Assembly (NCBI GenBank): GCA_003228405.1
Contig: QIDK01000191.1
Coordinates: forward strand, 1 to 32,308
Length of the DNA stretch: 32,308 nucleotides
DNA from: Gammaproteobacteria bacterium
GTDB lineage: Bacteria > Pseudomonadota > Gammaproteobacteria > SZUA-229
Direction: 5' to 3'
In this document: positions 1 to 8,349 of the stretch, piece after piece
Layout of the letters: every line of letters starts with the position of its first letter
How positions within the stretch are numbered: the stretch's first letter is position 1
Notes under the pieces: generated by a model
The model's database searches: none
Told to the model about the DNA's origin: nothing
What the model saw: the letters and a program-made list of their open reading frames with translations, nothing else
Made by a program: the position numbers and the translations under genes

Positions 1-38
1 TTATCGCAGCGCATATTTAACTATTTAAAGGTGTGAAT

Positions 39-428
39 ATGTCTACTGATATGATTAGCAACCAGGTTAGCGCCGATGTTAAAAGTGCATCGGTGGCATC
101 ATCGGTCAGTGCTAAGCCGGCAGGTGATCGGCAGATGCCGGCAGCAGAAGGTGGCAATGCATTACCGCCTGAGCCAGCTGCAGATGCAGTCGATTCGAAA
201 CAGTTACAGAAAGTGGTCGCTCAGTTGAATGAAAGTTTTCAGCAGATACAACGTGATTTGCAATTCAGTATTGATGAAGACAGTGGTCGTTCGGTGGTGC
301 GTGTGGTGAATTCTAAAACAGAAGAGCTGGTTCGGCAGATTCCCTCAGAAGAGGTATTACGTATATCTCAGAATATAGAGGAACAGCTGGCGAGTGTTAC
401 CGGTCTGTTATTTGAGACCTCCGCGTAG
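39..428 (+). CDS. flaG: FlaG family flagellar protein
   Basis: Small FlaG-family protein, usually encoded between flagellin and fliD in polar-flagellum clusters, where it affects filament length; its molecular role is poorly defined. I start at ATG 39 (129 aa), not the in-frame GTG at 33, because AAAGG at 27-31 sits 7 nt before that ATG. The first ~55 residues are low-complexity, rich in Ala, Ser and Pro. The C-terminal ~70 residues hold the conserved FlaG part: a helical stretch (VVAQLNESFQQIQRDLQFSI), then a beta-rich segment with the VRVVNSKTEELVRQIP pattern typical of the family. fliD follows after 58 bp behind its own sigma-54 promoter. The flagellin gene presumably lies left of the window. 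Family call is firm from pattern and context. Confidence 0.9.
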   Translation: MSTDMISNQVSADVKSASVASSVSAKPAGDRQMPAAEGGNALPPEPAADAVDSKQLQKVVAQLNESFQQIQRDLQFSIDEDSGRSVVRVVNSKTEELVRQIPSEEVLRISQNIEEQLASVTGLLFETSA

Positions 429-446
429 TTGGCCTTTTTTTTGCAG
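429..446 (+). promoter_or_regulatory. sigma-54 promoter of fliD
   Basis: TTGGCC at 429-434 and TTGCA at 441-445 put the GG (431-432) and GC (443-444) exactly 12 bp apart, the fixed spacing of -24/-12 promoters. Transcription would start near 456, about 30 bp before the fliD ATG. In Pseudomonas and Vibrio fliD is a FleQ/FlrA-dependent sigma-54 gene, which fits. The spacer is a run of eight T. A 6-bp hairpin (451-456 with 461-466, loop CAGA) lies at the start of the predicted leader. Confidence 0.8.
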
Positions 447-486
447 TATGTCTTAGCAGACTAAGATAATTTAAGACGAGGCAGGT

Positions 487-2520
487 ATGACGCATATCAC
501 CGCTACAGGTATTGGTTCTGGACTGGATGCAAATGGCATACTGGAACAGATAGTAGCGGCTGAGCGGGGGCCAACCGAAAACCGTCTTAATTTAAAAGAA
601 GCTAAATTACAGGCAGAACTGTCTGCCTTTGGTTCGTTAAAGGGGGCGATCAGCTCCTTTCAGTCATCTCTCTCCAAACTTAAATCGCCGACTTTTTTCA
701 ATAGTAGCAATGTATCCGTCAGCAATACCGATGTACTGCTTGCATCCACAACCAGCATTGCGCAGCCAGGCACCTACACGGTTGAAGTCACTTCTCTGGC
801 GCAGGCGCAGACGCTAGCCTCCGTATCCTATACTGCAATTGATGATGTGGTTGGCAGTGGTACCTTAAGTTTTAGTTTTGGCACCACCGTTTATGACCCG
901 GGAACTAGCTTTATAGCCGGAGATGATACCTACACCAGTTTTACGCAGAACCCTGATCTTTCTTCCCAGTCTGTTACGATCGATAGCAGCAATAACACCC
1001 TGTCGGGTATTCGTGATGCGGTGAATGCAGCAAAAATAGGGGTTAATGCCAGTATAGTGGATGATGGCTCCGGTTTTCGCCTGTTATTCACAGCCCAGCA
1101 GGGGCTGGATAACAGCCTGCAAATTAGCATTGATGAAGGCGGTGCCGCATCTGCCAATATCGATACCAGTGGTTTATCAATATTGGCCTTTAACAGTTCG
1201 GCCACCAATATAGAACAGACCCAGGCCGCTCAGGATGCCCAGCTAACCGTTAATGGCCTGTCGATAACGCGTGAGAGCAATAGCATAGTGGGTGCAGTTC
1301 AGGGCGTAACCTTAAACCTGCTAAAGACCGATGTTGGCAATCCGCTGCAGGTGCAGGTGATTAATAATAATATTTCAGAAGCGCAAACTAATATCACTGC
1401 TTTTGTAAATTCCTATAATGAACTATCGCAAATTATGAGTGGCTTTACAGAATACAATGCCGAAAGCGATAAGGCAGGCATTTTACTGGGCGATTCAACC
1501 ACACGAAATATAATGCGCCAGATTCAGCGTGAACTGGGTGGTGTTATAAATAACGGTGGCTTATTTAACGGTTTAGGTTCAATCGGCATTACCACTAATC
1601 GCAATGGCAGCCTGTCACTCAATGCAAGCACATTGAATAGCGCTTTAAATGATGATTTTGATTCGGTTGCTCAACTGTTTTATGCAAACGGTAGTACCGC
1701 TAACTCCAGCATTAGCTATTTAAATGCCAGTTCGAAAACACAGGATGGAAACTACAGGGTTCTGATTAATACCCTGGCAACCCAGGCTCAGTTAAATGCC
1801 GAAGCAGTCAGTGGCCCGATTACCATTGATGGCACTAATGACTCGTTTAGTTTAGTGGTTGATGGCATATCTACCAGTACCCTGAATATAAGCCAGGCAG
1901 TGTACAGTGATATGGCACTACTTGCCCAGGAAATGCAGAACCGGATTAATGCGGACAGTGCATTGCAAACGGCCAGCCTGGGTGTCAGTGTCGCCTATGC
2001 CTCAGGCCAGTTTCAGATCAGTTCTGCAACCTATGGTGGTGCTTCCAGTGTGAGTGTATTTCTGCAAAATACAGTACTGGGATTAACCGCTAATGCGACT
2101 GAAATCACGGCCAGTGATGTTAGCGGAAATATTGGTGATGCGGCGGCCACGGGTTCTGGCCAGACGCTCACAGGCAATGGCGATGCCACCGGGCTGGCTC
2201 TGCAGATTAGCGGAGTAAACACCGGCAATATCGGCAGCGTTATTTATTCAACCGGTATTGCCGGACGGCTAGATCGCCTGCTGTCCCAGTTTCTGGATTC
2301 GAAAGGTCAGTTAGACAATAAAACATCGACCCTGGAAAGCCAGATTAGTAATATTGCCCAGCAGCGTATAGATCTTACCGAGCGGGTGAATGAACTTGAA
2401 GCACGTTATAGAAAACAGTTTACCGCTCTCGATGTTTTAATTAGCCAGATGAATACAACCAGTTCGTTTTTACAGCAACAGCTCGAATCTTTACCGGGCG
2501 TTGTTTTTAATAAGAAGTAA
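487..2520 (+). CDS. fliD: Flagellar filament cap protein FliD (HAP2)
   Basis: FliD forms the pentameric cap at the filament tip and helps exported flagellin fold into the growing filament. The N-terminus (THITATGIGSGLDANGILEQI) is the FliD N domain signature, and residues ~40-80 are helical. The middle is rich in Ser, Thr, Asn and Ala with beta character, as in the exposed D2/D3 domains. The last ~100 residues (SQFLDSKGQLDNKTSTLESQ, then NELEARYRKQFTALDVLISQ) are the C-terminal coiled coil with the usual ARYRKQFTALD block. At 677 aa it is longer than the 450-480 aa of many FliD proteins, the extra length lying in the variable middle. GAGGCAGG precedes the ATG. It has its own sigma-54 promoter; fliS follows after 88 bp. 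Confidence 0.97.
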   Translation: MTHITATGIGSGLDANGILEQIVAAERGPTENRLNLKEAKLQAELSAFGSLKGAISSFQSSLSKLKSPTFFNSSNVSVSNTDVLLASTTSIAQPGTYTVEVTSLAQAQTLASVSYTAIDDVVGSGTLSFSFGTTVYDPGTSFIAGDDTYTSFTQNPDLSSQSVTIDSSNNTLSGIRDAVNAAKIGVNASIVDDGSGFRLLFTAQQGLDNSLQISIDEGGAASANIDTSGLSILAFNSSATNIEQTQAAQDAQLTVNGLSITRESNSIVGAVQGVTLNLLKTDVGNPLQVQVINNNISEAQTNITAFVNSYNELSQIMSGFTEYNAESDKAGILLGDSTTRNIMRQIQRELGGVINNGGLFNGLGSIGITTNRNGSLSLNASTLNSALNDDFDSVAQLFYANGSTANSSISYLNASSKTQDGNYRVLINTLATQAQLNAEAVSGPITIDGTNDSFSLVVDGISTSTLNISQAVYSDMALLAQEMQNRINADSALQTASLGVSVAYASGQFQISSATYGGASSVSVFLQNTVLGLTANATEITASDVSGNIGDAAATGSGQTLTGNGDATGLALQISGVNTGNIGSVIYSTGIAGRLDRLLSQFLDSKGQLDNKTSTLESQISNIAQQRIDLTERVNELEARYRKQFTALDVLISQMNTTSSFLQQQLESLPGVVFNKK

Positions 2521-2608
2521 ATCAGACCATTTGTTGTGAGCAGTCTGCCATGCACTCTGCTATAAACAGTAGATGGATAAAAACAGACCAACAGACAGGA
2601 AAAAGCAT

Positions 2609-3016
2609 ATGCAAAATTCAGCCGCAATGAATCAATATAAGCAGGTGGGTGTACAGGCAGCCGTGGGCAATGCAGACCCGCATACATTAATCCAGATGCT
2701 GATGAATGGAGCTATTGAGCGTCTGAATATGGTGAAAATGCATATGGCGCAAAATAATATGCAACTCAAGGGAGAGAGTCTGGGCAAGGCCGTTTCTATT
2801 ATTGATGGTTTACGCACATCACTGGACATGGAGAAGGGGGGAGAAATTGCTGAAAACCTGCAATCACTCTACGACTATATGCAGCGTCAGTTACTGGCGG
2901 CTAATATGGAAAATAAAGTCGAAAACATAGATGAGGTACTTGCATTAATGAATGAAATTCGCTCAGGCTGGACAAGCATCCCACAGGATATTCGCAAGGC
3001 TAAAAAAGCGGAGTAA
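2609..3016 (+). CDS. fliS: Flagellin export chaperone FliS
   Basis: FliS binds the disordered C-terminus of flagellin in the cytoplasm and prevents early polymerisation before export. Family features: early NQYKQVGVQAAV, then HTLIQMLMNGAIERLNMVKM, a linker, and the LYDYMQRQLLAAN helix followed by EVLALMNEIRSGWTSI, i.e. the four-helix FliS fold. I choose ATG 2609 (135 aa) over in-frame ATG 2573 because AGGA at 2597-2600 is placed 8 nt before it and family members begin near this point. The stop overlaps the ribosome site of the next gene (GGAG 3010-3013, ATG 3019), so the two are translationally close. I saw no convincing promoter in the 88-bp gap after fliD. Confidence 0.95.
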   Translation: MQNSAAMNQYKQVGVQAAVGNADPHTLIQMLMNGAIERLNMVKMHMAQNNMQLKGESLGKAVSIIDGLRTSLDMEKGGEIAENLQSLYDYMQRQLLAANMENKVENIDEVLALMNEIRSGWTSIPQDIRKAKKAE

Positions 3017-3018
3017 AT

Positions 3019-3336
3019 ATGCAGTCTGAACGACAGCATCAATGGCAGAATATTTTACAGATGACAGAACAGTTGCAACAGTTATCTGCCAGTGAAAACT
3101 GGTCGGCAATGATTAAGCTGGAAAGCTGTCGAAAACAAAAGCTGGACAGCTTCTTTGCCACTCCGGTTTCAGAAACCGAAGCAGCAGCAGTCGCCATGGG
3201 TATTCAGCAAATACTGGAAAGTGATCAGCGGCTTGTGCAAGCAGGCCGTAAGCAACAAAAAGAAGCCACCTGCGCAGTTCAAAAACTGTGTGTCAGCAAA
3301 AAAGCAGTCAAAGCCTACCGCCATTTTCAAAAATAA
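3019..3336 (+). CDS. FliT-like flagellar chaperone/regulator
   Basis: A 105-aa, almost fully helical, Gln-rich protein starting 2 nt after the fliS stop with a good GGAG site. Its place (fliD-fliS-here-fleQ) is that of the PA1096-type FliT-like proteins of Pseudomonas. FliT proteins act as export chaperones for FliD and can modulate flagellar gene expression. Visible pattern: amphipathic helices ILQMTEQLQQLSASENWSAM and ESCRKQKLDSFF, then IQQILESDQRLVQAGRKQQ, matching the FliT layout of a short N-terminal helix, an LxxxRxxKL-like turn and a long helix. Sequence conservation in this family is low, so the call depends partly on position. No clear terminator follows before the fleQ promoter. Confidence 0.7.
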   Translation: MQSERQHQWQNILQMTEQLQQLSASENWSAMIKLESCRKQKLDSFFATPVSETEAAAVAMGIQQILESDQRLVQAGRKQQKEATCAVQKLCVSKKAVKAYRHFQK

Positions 3337-3405
3337 GCTCTTTTTAGTGTTTTTTTAGAGTTTTCCTAAGCTTTTGAATTTAGGAGAAATTATAACGACA
3401 ATTTT

Positions 3406-3433
3406 TTGACATTTAAATAATCTCTGCTTTACT
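3406..3433 (+). promoter_or_regulatory. Possible sigma-70 promoter of fleQ
   Basis: A perfect TTGACA (3406-3411) is followed after 16 bp by TTTACT (3428-3433, 4 of 6 to TATAAT), 33 bp before the fleQ ATG. No -24/-12 pattern is visible here, in keeping with fleQ being the top-tier gene read by the housekeeping polymerase in Pseudomonas. Confidence 0.45.
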
Positions 3434-3466
3434 CAATATTAGTAATGATATTAACGCAGGCCACAA

Positions 3467-4990
3467 ATGCCAGATAGCTCAGTTCAATCCAGAATTCTTC
3501 TGGTTGAAGATAATGCCCAGATTTTTAATGAAACCAAAACCCTGATGAATTTTATGGGGTTTGATACCTTTTATGTGAATGATCTGGATGCGCTGACCGG
3601 TGCCTTAAAAGGTAGTGGGTATACAGCTGTATTGCTGGGCGAGTTTCAGGGGGAAAGATCCCGTGCAGAAGCGCTGCAAATGATTGAAGCAGCTGAATTA
3701 CCCGTAATACTGTTTAACCAGGACAGAATCAATTTAGAAAAATACCAGAGCCAGTTTAATAAGGTTATTGCCTATCTACATATGCCACTGAAATATGAGC
3801 CTGTGGTGGAAGCACTGGAAAAGGCCAGTGCCCTTGCCGACGCTGAAAGCAGCGAGTCGGTTAGAAAACGGGTCAGTCAAATTCCCAAACTGGGGGGCAG
3901 CAGTGCCGCTATTCAATATGTGCGCACTATGATCGAACAGGTGGCAAAAACGGATGCCAGCGTGTTGATTCTGGGCGAGTCGGGCACCGGCAAAGAAGTC
4001 GTTGCGAGAAATATTCATGCCTTATCCAATCGCTGTAAAGCCGGTTTTGTGCCGGTGAACTGTGGTGCAATTCCCGCTGATCTATTAGAAAGTGAATTAT
4101 TTGGTCATGAAAAAGGCGCCTTTACCGGGGCTATCAGCTCGCGTCAGGGGCGCTTTGAACTGGCAGAAAAAGGCACCCTGTTTCTCGATGAAATTGGCGA
4201 TATGAGTTTGCCAATGCAGGTGAAACTATTGCGAGTGTTACAGGAGCGCACGTTTGAGCGGGTCGGTAGCAATAAAAGTATTCATTCTAATGTGCGCATT
4301 CTGGCGGCAACGCACCGTAATCTGGAACTGAATATTAAAGATGGAAAATTTCGGGAAGATCTGTTTTACCGCCTTAATGTGTTCCCCATTGAGCTACCCT
4401 CATTAAGAGAGCGTCTGGAAGATGTGCCATTTTTACTGAATGATCAAATCGATAAGTTAGAAACAGAAAATCGTGGAACGGTGCGTTTAACCGCCGAGGC
4501 CACTGAAATGCTTGGTCAGTATTCATGGCCGGGTAATGTGCGGGAACTGTCAAATCTGATTGAGCGCCTGTCTATTTTATACCCGGACAGTATTGTAGAC
4601 GGGCAGCACCTGCCGCCGAAATATCAGCCAGCATCAACCTTTAAGCCAGTAGAAAACGCATTTGAATCTAATCCCTCTTTTAATCCGGCGTTTATGTTTG
4701 CAGATTTAGATGATGATGATGAAATAGAAAGATGCCTGCTGAAAAAACTCCCTGACGATTTACCCAGGAAAATTTCACAGGGATATACAGAAGCCCCCGT
4801 TGTAACGACACAAAATGAAATGGATGATAATGGCCTGGATTTAAAGGAACATCTGGCAGGTTTAGAAGTGAAGCTGATAAAACAGGCGCTGGATAAAACC
4901 CAGGGTGTAGTGGCCCATGCGGCTAAGTTGCTTAAAATGCGTAGAACGACGTTGGTTGAGAAGTTGAAGAAGTATGATATTAAGGGGTAA
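3467..4990 (+). CDS. fleQ: Flagellar master regulator FleQ (sigma-54 activator)
   Basis: FleQ is the AAA+ enhancer-binding protein that starts the sigma-54 flagellar cascade. Residues 1-~125 are a FleQ-type receiver-like domain in which the phospho-acceptor strand reads AVLLGEF, without the Asp. The AAA+ domain shows Walker A GESGTGKE (170-177), the sigma-54 contact loop GAFTGA (217-222), Walker [10 protein letters not shown] (236-244) and later [10 protein letters not shown] Fis-type helix-turn-helix ends the protein ([19 protein letters not shown]). Length 507 aa is usual. ATG 3467 has AGG 7 nt upstream. Odd: the segment aligning with the c-di-GMP-binding LFRS motif of Pseudomonas FleQ reads QIPK (138-141), although the RN pair after Walker A (VVARN) is kept. 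An 8-copy heptamer array begins 11 bp after the stop. Confidence 0.95.
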   Translation: MPDSSVQSRILLVEDNAQIFNETKTLMNFMGFDTFYVNDLDALTGALKGSGYTAVLLGEFQGERSRAEALQMIEAAELPVILFNQDRINLEKYQSQFNKVIAYLHMPLKYEPVVEALEKASALADAESSESVRKRVSQIPKLGGSSAAIQYVRTMIEQVAKTDASVLILGESGTGKEVVARNIHALSNRCKAGFVPVNCGAIPADLLESELFGHEKGAFTGAISSRQGRFELAEKGTLFLDEIGDMSLPMQVKLLRVLQERTFERVGSNKSIHSNVRILAATHRNLELNIKDGKFREDLFYRLNVFPIELPSLRERLEDVPFLLNDQIDKLETENRGTVRLTAEATEMLGQYSWPGNVRELSNLIERLSILYPDSIVDGQHLPPKYQPASTFKPVENAFESNPSFNPAFMFADLDDDDEIERCLLKKLPDDLPRKISQGYTEAPVVTTQNEMDDNGLDLKEHLAGLEVKLIKQALDKTQGVVAHAAKLLKMRRTTLVEKLKKYDIKG

Positions 4991-5000
4991 AAAAAGTCTT

Positions 5001-5056
5001 AAGTCAGAAGTCAGAAGTCAGAAGTCAGAAGTCAGAAGTCAGAAGTCAGAAGTCGG
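5001..5056 (+). repeat. Tandem heptamer array after fleQ
   Basis: Eight head-to-tail copies of AAGTCAG, the last one AAGTCGG, begin 11 bp after the fleQ stop and follow AAGTCTT (4994-5000). The short open frame running through it shows no coding character. A related heptamer array follows fliI. Confidence 0.9.
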
Positions 5057-5228
5057 AAGAGCAAAAGCAAAAGCTCATAAACAACAGCTCAAAATCAAAA
5101 GCCTTTTCATAGGGACTGATTGTGCTTGTTGTTATTTCTTTATGGCAAATCCTTGCCTCCCTTGCCGGATAATTGACTCTGTATTGCCATCACTTATTTA
5201 ACCATATGAAAAATAAGAAAAAATAAAT

Positions 5229-5246
5229 TTGGCACAGTAAATGCTG
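5229..5246 (+). promoter_or_regulatory. sigma-54 promoter of fleSR
   Basis: TTGGCACAGTAAATGCT: the GG (5231-5232) and GC (5243-5244) are exactly 12 bp apart and the -24 half matches TGGCAC fully. The start would be near 5256, 30 bp before the fleS ATG. fleSR is a FleQ-dependent sigma-54 operon in Pseudomonas. The -12 region is part of an imperfect palindrome (CAGTAAATGC / GCATTACTG, 5236-5254). Confidence 0.85.
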
Positions 5247-5285
5247 CATTACTGCTAAGTTAAATAAAAGTGACATAAACACGAC

Positions 5286-6569
5286 ATGCAATCATCAGCA
5301 CATAGTCAGGCAATACCTGTAGATCCGGCCGCATTACAAAACCCGGCACAACTGGTGGCGGCGTTTGAGCAGTTCGGGCGCTTATCAGAACAGTTGCAAC
5401 AGTCCTATCAGGAGCTCGATCAGCGGGCGGCTGAATTAACTGAACAGCTTGCATCGGCACAAAACGAACGTTTAATACAGCTTGCAGCAAAAGAACAGTT
5501 AGCCCATCGTCTGGAAACTCTGTTAAATGCATTGCCCGCGGGTGTATTGCTGGTGGATGCAAACGGCAGGATCACTACAGCGAATCCGGCAGCAGAATTA
5601 TTTCTCGAACAGAGTCTTATAGGTAAACAATGGCGGCGTGTTTATGCGCACCGTGTATCGCGCCACACAGGCCAGGATTTATATTTAAATTCGGGGCGTA
5701 TTCTCAGTTTAAAAACACAGTCACTGGAGAGTGACCAGGGTGAAATTATTCTGCTGGATGATATCTCCGAGCAGCGTATGTTAGAAAGCCTGGCAGACAG
5801 GGAAAACAGACTGGCCGCAATGGGTCAGATGGCGGCCGGTCTGGCGCATCAGTTACGCACACCACTAGCCTCTGCCGTTTTATATGCATCGCAACTTAAT
5901 CAGTTTACAGAAAACGACCCCAAACAGAATAAAGCAGTTGAAAAGGTACGTACCTGTATGCGCTATCTGGAAAAACTGATCAATGACATGTTGATGTATG
6001 CAAAGGGTGGTGAATTTTCAGAGCAAAAATTTGTACTGGATGAGCTGCTGGTTACCTTTAATACACGTATTGAAAATAGACTAAGGGAAAGTGGTACTCA
6101 GCTAAGAATTATTAGTCAGTTAAATGAAATTCAGTTAATTGGAAGTATGGATGCACTGGTCAGTGTGCTCATTAATCTGGCAGAGAATGCAATGGAAGCC
6201 TGTGATGAAAATTGCAATATTGATCTCGAAGTGTATGAGCAGGCAGATTATTTGATTATCGCAATGCGTGATAATGGCCCGGGTTTAAGCGTTGAGCAAC
6301 AGGCAAAAATTTTTCAGCCTTTCTTTACTCAACGTGAAGGCGGAACAGGCCTGGGCCTGGCGGTTGCACAGTCTATAGTACAGGCACACCATGGTGACCT
6401 GCTGCTGCAATCGCAGTTGGGTAAGGGTTCCAGCTTCTATGTTTGTCTGCCGTTAAACCGTGGTGAGCAGTTTTTAGCCAGTGGTAAAACAGTGCAGCCA
6501 GAGAAGCTAAATATGACGAAATTAAATATGGCGAAAATGAATGTGGAGAATATGAATGAGTCAAAATAA
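5286..6569 (+). CDS. fleS: Flagellar two-component sensor kinase FleS
   Basis: Cytosolic histidine kinase partner of FleR in the second tier of polar flagellar control. No membrane segment is visible. Order: N-terminal helical region with coiled-coil character (to ~75), a PAS domain (~78-165, LLNALPAGVLLVDANGRITT), a HisKA dimerisation helix with phospho-acceptor His188 in GLAHQLRTPL, then HATPase_c with N box NLAENAMEA, G1 DNGPGL and G2 GGTGLGLAV. 427 aa is in the usual range. The C-terminus carries an unusual tail from residue 407 made of KLNMT / KLNMA / KMNVE-type five-residue repeats (15-bp DNA repeats). The stop overlaps the fleR start by 14 nt, so the pair is translationally coupled. 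Confidence 0.95.
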   Translation: MQSSAHSQAIPVDPAALQNPAQLVAAFEQFGRLSEQLQQSYQELDQRAAELTEQLASAQNERLIQLAAKEQLAHRLETLLNALPAGVLLVDANGRITTANPAAELFLEQSLIGKQWRRVYAHRVSRHTGQDLYLNSGRILSLKTQSLESDQGEIILLDDISEQRMLESLADRENRLAAMGQMAAGLAHQLRTPLASAVLYASQLNQFTENDPKQNKAVEKVRTCMRYLEKLINDMLMYAKGGEFSEQKFVLDELLVTFNTRIENRLRESGTQLRIISQLNEIQLIGSMDALVSVLINLAENAMEACDENCNIDLEVYEQADYLIIAMRDNGPGLSVEQQAKIFQPFFTQREGGTGLGLAVAQSIVQAHHGDLLLQSQLGKGSSFYVCLPLNRGEQFLASGKTVQPEKLNMTKLNMAKMNVENMNESK

Positions 6570-7908
6570 ACAACAATGTATCGATATTTTAATTGTTGAA
6601 GATGATGAGCAATTGCGCGAAGCCATTTGTGATACCTGTGAATTATCAGGATACTCGGTGATTTGTGCAGAACATGGTCAGGCCGCTCTGGCCAGATTAA
6701 ATGAATATCGGTTCAAACTGGTATTAAGTGATGTGCAGATGCAGCCCATGGATGGCGTTGAGCTTTTACAGCAGATTAAACTGAAATATCCTGAACTCCC
6801 GGTCATTATTATGACCGCCTATGCCAGCATAGAAAAGGCAGTAGATTTTATGCGCCTGGGTGCAGAAAATTATCTGGTGAAACCGTTTGAAGCTGAAGCC
6901 CTGCAACAGCTAATACAGGCATATATAATGGATGAAATTCAAATTAAGCATGAAACCGAATTGCTGGCCGAAGACCCGAAAATGAAATCACTGAAATTAC
7001 TCGCCAGCAAGGTTGCGCAAAGCGATGCAACGGTACTGTTGTGTGGTGAAAGTGGTGTCGGCAAAGAGGTGTTCGCACAGTTTATTCATAACCAGTCAAA
7101 ACGTGCTAATCAGCCATTTGTTGCCATTAACTGTGCGGCTATTCCCGAAAATATGCTGGAAGCCGTTTTATTTGGTTATGAGAAAGGGGCATTTACCGGT
7201 GCGGTTCAGGCGACGCCGGGTAAATTTGAACAGGCACAAAATGGAACATTATTATTAGATGAAATTTCTGAAATGGACGCAGCACTACAGGCTAAACTAT
7301 TAAGAGTGTTGCAGGAAAAAGAAGTAGAACGTTTAGGCGCGAGGAAATTAATTAAACTTAATGTGCGAGTACTGGCAACCACCAATAGAAATTTAAAAGA
7401 TGAAGTTGAAACGGGCCGTTTTCGCGAAGATTTATTTTATCGACTGAGCGTGTTCCCGGTGCAGATACCCCCCTTGCGTGATCGGGTTGCGGACATTATT
7501 CCCATCGCCAGAAAATTGCTGAATAAGCAGGCAGGTAATCCAGCACAGGAAATATTACTGACTGCAGACGCACAGCAAAAATTATTAAATTATTCATGGC
7601 GGGGCAATGTGCGCGAGCTCGATAATGTTATGCAGCGAGCATTGATTTTTAAAGAAAAAAATGATGTTACGGCTGCAGATATTCATCTTGAAATCGATGA
7701 ATTTGAAGTAGTAGATGCTCGGCAGACCGATTCTGCTCAGGCTTCTGAATTGGTGAACGGCCTTAAAAACCGGGAGCAACAAATAATTTTAGAAGCCTTA
7801 AAAGCGGGTAATGGCAGCCGGAAATATGTGGCGGAAAGGCTGGGTATAAGCCCAAGAACATTACGTTATAAATTAGCCAGAATGAGAGAATCTGGTATTA
7901 CTATATAA
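6556..7908 (+). CDS. fleR: Sigma-54 response regulator FleR
   Basis: FleR receives phosphate from FleS and turns on the third-tier sigma-54 genes for basal body and hook. Receiver domain at 1-~125 with acidic pair EDD (15-17), phospho-acceptor Asp59 (LVLSDVQM), T/K signature MTAYAS and LVKPF. AAA+ domain with Walker A GESGVGKE, contact loop GAFTGA, Walker B LLLDEISEM and SWRGNVREL. Fis-type helix-turn-helix at the end (VAERLGISPRTLRYKLARM). Length 450 aa is typical. The ATG lies inside the last codons of fleS. fliE follows after 52 bp. Distinguished from FleQ by the intact receiver domain and by its place after fleS. Confidence 0.95.
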   Translation: MSQNKQQCIDILIVEDDEQLREAICDTCELSGYSVICAEHGQAALARLNEYRFKLVLSDVQMQPMDGVELLQQIKLKYPELPVIIMTAYASIEKAVDFMRLGAENYLVKPFEAEALQQLIQAYIMDEIQIKHETELLAEDPKMKSLKLLASKVAQSDATVLLCGESGVGKEVFAQFIHNQSKRANQPFVAINCAAIPENMLEAVLFGYEKGAFTGAVQATPGKFEQAQNGTLLLDEISEMDAALQAKLLRVLQEKEVERLGARKLIKLNVRVLATTNRNLKDEVETGRFREDLFYRLSVFPVQIPPLRDRVADIIPIARKLLNKQAGNPAQEILLTADAQQKLLNYSWRGNVRELDNVMQRALIFKEKNDVTAADIHLEIDEFEVVDARQTDSAQASELVNGLKNREQQIILEALKAGNGSRKYVAERLGISPRTLRYKLARMRESGITI

Positions 7909-7960
7909 ACTGCAGAGTGTAGTCGCTGTGTCTGATTGGCCTTATTTTTAGAGAAATATT

Positions 7961-8299
7961 ATGAACAACATCAATGTGCAACAATTATTAGCTCAAATGC
8001 GCGTGCTCGAAGCCCAGGCTAAATCTCAGATAGGCCCAGAGTCGCTTTCTATAAACGAATTGCAGGGTACACAGAAAACAGATTTTTCAGAAGTGTTAGC
8101 TAACTCGGTAAATTCAGTTAATGAAAACCTGATGACGGCGGGAAAGATGGCAAAAGCATTTGAACAGGGCAATTCAAATATAACCATGGCTGAGTTAGTT
8201 ATTAATATGGAAAAAGCCAGTGTCTCATTTCAGGCTATGACCAGTGTGCGCAATAAATTATTAACCGCATATCAGGAAATAATGAATATGCCGGTTTAG
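7961..8299 (+). CDS. fliE: Flagellar hook-basal body protein FliE
   Basis: FliE joins the MS-ring to the proximal rod and is needed for export of rod proteins. 112 aa, as expected. The C-terminal half carries the family signature: [20 protein letters not shown], then [20 protein letters not shown] and [17 protein letters not shown], which resembles rod-protein C-terminal helices. AGAGAAA precedes the ATG. Start of the fliEFGHIJ run. No exact sigma-54 site was found in the 52 bp upstream: TTGGCC at 7936-7941 has no GC at the right distance and would place the start inside the gene. The run may be read from fleSR or from a promoter inside fleR. Confidence 0.95.
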   Translation: MNNINVQQLLAQMRVLEAQAKSQIGPESLSINELQGTQKTDFSEVLANSVNSVNENLMTAGKMAKAFEQGNSNITMAELVINMEKASVSFQAMTSVRNKLLTAYQEIMNMPV

Positions 8300-8349
8300 C
8301 CGGAGAGCATAAAAAACTGATGATCAGTAGTATCAATATAGGTTAAAAA

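Noticed and set aside
5001-5056. CRISPR array
   Set aside because: Units are 7 bp with no spacers and no cas genes are present; this is a simple tandem repeat.
4974-5201. 75-aa open frame across the heptamer array
   Set aside because: It overlaps the fleQ end, is mostly heptamer repeat translated as KSEVRSQ units, and has no ribosome site or family pattern.
7936-7952. sigma-54 promoter directly before fliE
   Set aside because: TTGGCC is followed by AG instead of GC at the required distance, and the start of transcription would fall inside fliE.
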